Below the pieces are notes generated by a model that saw nothing but the letters and a program-made list of their open reading frames with translations, did no database searches and was not told where the DNA came from. Below, in pieces: positions 16,437 through 19,217 of a stretch of DNA of 19,217 bases. This stretch comes from DAOTYX01 sp034434635 (lineage in GTDB: Bacteria > Chloroflexota > Anaerolineae > B4-G1 > DUEL01): the NCBI GenBank assembly GCA_034434635.1, contig DAOTYX010000078.1:1-19217 (forward strand). The letters are read 5' to 3'. The position numbers and the translations under genes were made by a program. Positions within the stretch are counted from its first letter, which is position 1; each line of letters begins with the position of its first letter.

Positions 16437-17314
16437 TGTGCCGGGGCATGACCCTCCTGCTCCTTGCCGCTGGCGCCTACGGCAGCCTGGCGGTGCTGAT
16501 CAAGGCAGCCGTGCTGGCAGGGGTCAACGCGGAGACGGCGCTGGCGCTTCGCTTCACCATCGCCCCGCCGATCTGGTGGGCGGTGATCCTGACCCGTCGC
16601 TCCCCGCTGCGGATTCCCTGGCGGCCAGCGTTCCTGGCGGCAGCCATTGGCATGCTGCTCTACGCTCCCAACGCGTTCATCTACTACCAGGGTACGGCCC
16701 GCGTTCCTGGGGCAATTGCCGCGATGGTTGTAGCGCTCGTCCCGGTGATGGTGGCTGTGCTGTCCAGGCTGTTGTTGCAGGAACGGCTGGGCACTCTAGG
16801 TCGGGTGGCGCTGGTCCTGGTTGTCATTGGTGGGGTACTGCTCGCTGGCGGGTCGCGCGGGCGCGTCGATCCCTTTGGCGTGCTGCTGCTATTGGTGGCG
16901 GTTGGCCTGTATTCCCTGTATATCGTCGTCAGCGTTCGCGCCACTCGCGTTCTCTCGCCGCTGGTGGCTACGGCCTGCGTGACGACCGGGGCGGGCGTGC
17001 TCAGCCTGCTGTGGAGCGGCCTGTCCGGACGGCTGGACCTGGGCTTCGCGCCCGCTGGCTGGGCGGCAGTCGCCGGCCTGATCCTTCTGCCCACGCTTCT
17101 GGGGATGTTCGCCTTCCTCGCTGGCGCGGAGGTCGTCGGCGCAGCGCGGGCGGCCATTGTCACCGCGCTGGAGCCGCTGGCCGGCGTGCTGCTGGCGGTG
17201 CTCTTCCTGGGCGACCGCCTCAGCGCGCTGCAGTTCACTGGCGGTGGGTTGCTGATCCTGGCGGCGCTGCTGGTGCAGGAGGAGCGGCGGCGGCTTGAAC
17301 GGAGGGATGCGTGA
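16436..17314 (+). CDS. EamA/DMT-family transporter
   Basis: Drug/metabolite transporters of the EamA type are ten-helix inner-membrane proteins, many of which export amino acids or other metabolites. The 292-residue product shows two repeated halves (about 4-135 and 150-285), each with five hydrophobic segments. It has the typical first-half RVPGAIAAMVVALVPVMVAVLSRLLLQERL and second-half GAARAAIVTALEPLAGVLLAVLFLGDRL motifs and a charged tail. ATG 16436 has GGGGAGG 8 nt upstream and shares one base with the CoA-transferase stop (TGATG). The substrate cannot be inferred. Its 3' end overlaps the M24 gene by 4 bp. Confidence 0.9.
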   Translation: MCRGMTLLLLAAGAYGSLAVLIKAAVLAGVNAETALALRFTIAPPIWWAVILTRRSPLRIPWRPAFLAAAIGMLLYAPNAFIYYQGTARVPGAIAAMVVALVPVMVAVLSRLLLQERLGTLGRVALVLVVIGGVLLAGGSRGRVDPFGVLLLLVAVGLYSLYIVVSVRATRVLSPLVATACVTTGAGVLSLLWSGLSGRLDLGFAPAGWAAVAGLILLPTLLGMFAFLAGAEVVGAARAAIVTALEPLAGVLLAVLFLGDRLSALQFTGGGLLILAALLVQEERRRLERRDA

Positions 17315-18480
17315 AGGAACGATTGGAGGGCCTGCGGCAGCGGATGACCATGGCCGGATTGGATGCCGCGGTGCTGGTCCATCCGCGAGACCTGTTCTAC
17401 TACGTCAACACCGCCCGCCCGGCGACGCTGGTGATCGGGCCACGCGAGGAGACCCTGCTCGTGCGCCGCGGCCTGGAACTGGCCCGCCGCGAGGCGACCG
17501 TGAGCCGCGTCGAGCCAGGCGGGGGCCTGGACGCAGTGGCGGCGGAACTGGCCGCGCAGGGGTTGGACGGCGGACGTCTGGGAGTCGAACTGGACGTCAT
17601 CCCGGCGCGCCTCTTCCTGCGGATCGGCGAAGCCTTGCCCGGCTGGGAACTGGCTGACGTGAGCCCGCTGGTGCTGGCTCAGCGGCAGGTGAAGGAAGTA
17701 AAGGAGATCGAGGCGACGGCCCGCGCCGCGGCCGTGGCCGATGCCGGGCACGCGGCGCTGGCCCGCATCCTGCGACCGGGGCTGAGTGAGTTGGAACTGG
17801 CGGCGCAGGTGGAGGCGGCGCTGCGTCGCGCCGGTCACGAGGCCTTCCAGCCGCTGCGCTACCCCGGCGCCCGCGGCGGTGGCGTCTTCCTGATGGCCGG
17901 TGAGCGCCTCACCTTTCGCGGCGGCCACGGGCTGGTGATCACCGGCGCGGGTCTGGGGCCGGCCACTCCCTACGGCCCCTCCCGGCAGCCGGTCCGCCCT
18001 GGCGACCTGGTGGTGCTGGACATCGGGGCAGCCTGCGACGGCTATACCGCCGACGTGGCACGCACCTTCGTGGTCGGCAAGGCGACAGCGGCGCAGCAGG
18101 CGCTCTTCGACGTGGCCCTGGCTGCCGAGGAGGCGGTGCTCGCCGCGCTGCGGCCTGGCGTTCCGGTGGCCGAACTCTACGCTGCGGCGGCGGAGGTCGT
18201 GGCCCACGGCGCGCCGCCCCACTTCGCCCCGGGCGACCTGGCCCTGCCGGGCTTCGCCGGCCACGGGGTGGGGGTGGAACTGGACGAGCCGCCGGTGGTG
18301 TGGGAGAAGGACGAGAGCCCTGTCGAGGCCGGATGGGTGCTGGCCGTCGAAATCGAGGTCAACGCTCCCGCTGCCGGGCTGATGGCGAAAGTTGAGGATA
18401 CTGTCGTCGTGGAGGCTGGCGGCCCACGTCTCCTGGGAGACACCCCGCGCCGGCTGATCGAAACGGTCCTACCAGCGTAG
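17311..18480 (+). CDS. M24-family metallopeptidase (Xaa-Pro peptidase-like)
   Basis: The 389-residue product has a creatinase-type N-terminal domain (about 1-125) and a pita-bread catalytic domain. All five metal-ligand positions of M24 peptidases are present: Asp237 and Asp248 (DIGAACDGYTADVARTF), His318 (GFAGHGVGVELDEPP), Glu347 (AVEIEV) and Glu362 (KVEDTVVV). It probably removes residues before proline from peptides in the cytoplasm. GTG 17311 overlaps the upstream stop (GTGA) and has GGAGG upstream. It is the last gene of the plus-strand run; its final 12 bp overlap the convergent membrane-protein gene on the other strand. Creatinase-like or dipeptidase-like specificity cannot be excluded. 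Confidence 0.92.
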   Translation: MKERLEGLRQRMTMAGLDAAVLVHPRDLFYYVNTARPATLVIGPREETLLVRRGLELARREATVSRVEPGGGLDAVAAELAAQGLDGGRLGVELDVIPARLFLRIGEALPGWELADVSPLVLAQRQVKEVKEIEATARAAAVADAGHAALARILRPGLSELELAAQVEAALRRAGHEAFQPLRYPGARGGGVFLMAGERLTFRGGHGLVITGAGLGPATPYGPSRQPVRPGDLVVLDIGAACDGYTADVARTFVVGKATAAQQALFDVALAAEEAVLAALRPGVPVAELYAAAAEVVAHGAPPHFAPGDLALPGFAGHGVGVELDEPPVVWEKDESPVEAGWVLAVEIEVNAPAAGLMAKVEDTVVVEAGGPRLLGDTPRRLIETVLPA

Positions 18481-18948
18481 CGTTGGCACGATGACCGTCA
18501 ATACCGACAACCCCCAGAAGATACCCCAGGAGATGAGGGCATAACGGCGGCGGGGAAAGCGGAGCAACGGGAGGAAGAGCGCCAGAAGCGCAACGGCCCA
18601 GAAAGCGGGACGGGTCAGCACCTCCCGCCAACCCACCGCCGTGCCGTCGGGGGCGAAGACCAGCCAGCGCAGCGTCAGGGCGCAGAGCACCGGCAGGACT
18701 GCAGCAGCGATCCCCTCCAGCGCGCCCCAGCCGGCGTGGGTGACCTGCAACGCCTGCGCCGCCTCTTCCACGCCAAAGCGCGCTGCCGCCTGCGTCAGGG
18801 CTGCCGCCTCCGTCAATCCGCGGGCCCGCCCCTCGGCGACAGCCTCCTCCAGGTGAGTGCGGATCTCCTCCAGGACATCCGTCTCCGTCTCCGCTTCCAG
18901 GTCGAGGCGGGCACGGATGAGGAGCAGGATGTCGTCAATGGAGTTCAT
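18469..18948 (-). CDS. Small membrane protein with HAAS-like N-terminal helices, PadR partner
   Basis: The 159-residue product begins with a charged helical region (about 1-65: IRARLDLEAETETDVLEEIRTHLEEAVAEGRARGLTEAAALTQAAARFGV) like the HAAS or permease-prefix domains often coded beside PadR regulators. Three hydrophobic segments follow at about 78-98, 114-130 and 136-155. ATG 18948 is used because the longer frame upstream overlaps the PadR gene. It starts 8 nt after the PadR stop, so the two are probably co-transcribed; in studied families the HAAS protein works with its PadR partner in sensing or controlling regulation. The final 12 bp overlap the convergent M24 gene. Its exact function is unknown. 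Confidence 0.75.
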   Translation of the reverse strand: MNSIDDILLLIRARLDLEAETETDVLEEIRTHLEEAVAEGRARGLTEAAALTQAAARFGVEEAAQALQVTHAGWGALEGIAAAVLPVLCALTLRWLVFAPDGTAVGWREVLTRPAFWAVALLALFLPLLRFPRRRYALISWGIFWGLSVLTVIVPTLRW

Positions 18949-18956
18949 CGGCGGCT

Positions 18957-19217
18957 CTACCCTGCTGATGTCCCCTTCTCCAGGCCCAGCAGCCAGCCCA
19001 TGCCCTGACGGAAGGACTCCCATTCGCGCAGTTCCATCTCCAGCCGGCGACGGCCGCTCTCGGTGATGGTGTAGACCTTGCGTCTGCGGCCGCTTCCCTC
19101 TTCCCATCGCCCGTGCAGCAGCCCCTCCCGTTCCATCTGGTGCAGGCGGGGGTAGATCAGCCCCTCTTTGAACTGGAAGGAGCCACGGCCGCGTGCCTCC
19201 AGTTCACGGATGATCTG
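18957..19217 (-). CDS. PadR-family transcriptional regulator (partial, C-terminal 86 residues)
   Basis: The visible part carries the end of a winged helix: FKEGLIYPRLHQMEREGLL, then a wing GRWEEGSGRRRKVYTITESGRRRLEMELREW, which is the usual PadR recognition helix and beta hairpin. The start lies beyond the right edge, so only the last 86 residues are seen. PadR proteins are usually repressors of nearby membrane or transporter genes. The adjoining HAAS-like membrane gene, 8 nt downstream, is the likely target or partner. No operator is visible because the promoter is outside the window. Confidence 0.9.
   Translation of the reverse strand, partial: QIIRELEARGRGSFQFKEGLIYPRLHQMEREGLLHGRWEEGSGRRRKVYTITESGRRRLEMELREWESFRQGMGWLLGLEKGTSAG

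Overview
The window is a GC-rich, gene-dense bacterial chromosome segment with 16 protein-coding genes. Two of them, at the edges, are partial. No RNA genes, insertion sequences or CRISPR arrays were seen. The gene set, the Pro/Thr-rich linker in a surface protein, the short stop/start overlaps and the probable leaderless starts fit a Chloroflexota genome, perhaps Anaerolineae. That assignment is inference from gene style; no marker gene settles it.

Layout. (1) 1-3946, minus strand: an operon read right to left encodes a four-domain S1 RNA-binding protein, a ClpC-type AAA+ unfoldase that lacks the usual middle domain, and the start of a CdaA-type diadenylate cyclase. It has a good sigma-70 promoter next to a perfect 28-bp palindrome. 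(2) 4170-8406, plus strand: a tightly packed operon encodes a membrane metalloprotease (M50), an HD-domain protein, a TyrA-like dehydrogenase missing key catalytic motifs, a GT4 glycosyltransferase and a Wzm-type ABC permease. It starts at an extended -10 promoter placed for a leaderless mRNA. (3) 8365-8763: three tandem copies of a 134-bp unit, the first of which includes the permease's own last codons. (4) 8783-11649: priA (plus) converges on an alkyltransferase-like gene (minus). (5) 11691-11956: four tandem ~64-bp units, each able to fold as a three-way junction with complementary hairpin loops. (6) 11972-14760, minus strand: a surface C39-like peptidase/TPR protein, translationally coupled to a lactate-permease-family transporter. 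(7) 14936-18480, plus strand: a compact run of HAD phosphatase, CoA-transferase alpha subunit, EamA transporter and M24 peptidase. (8) 18469-19217, minus strand: a PadR regulator (partial) with a small membrane protein carrying a PadR-partner-like N-terminus.

How the parts may work together. The first operon joins translation, protein quality control and c-di-AMP synthesis. The second looks like envelope or surface-polysaccharide work, but no ATPase partner for the permease is present. The last plus-strand run looks metabolic (nucleotide dephosphorylation, acyl-CoA transfer, export, peptide cleavage), with no single pathway evident. No new defence or mobile system is recognisable. The least explained signals are the two structured tandem-repeat arrays, the palindrome upstream of the S1 operon, the middle-domain-less ClpC and the catalytically altered TyrA-like protein.
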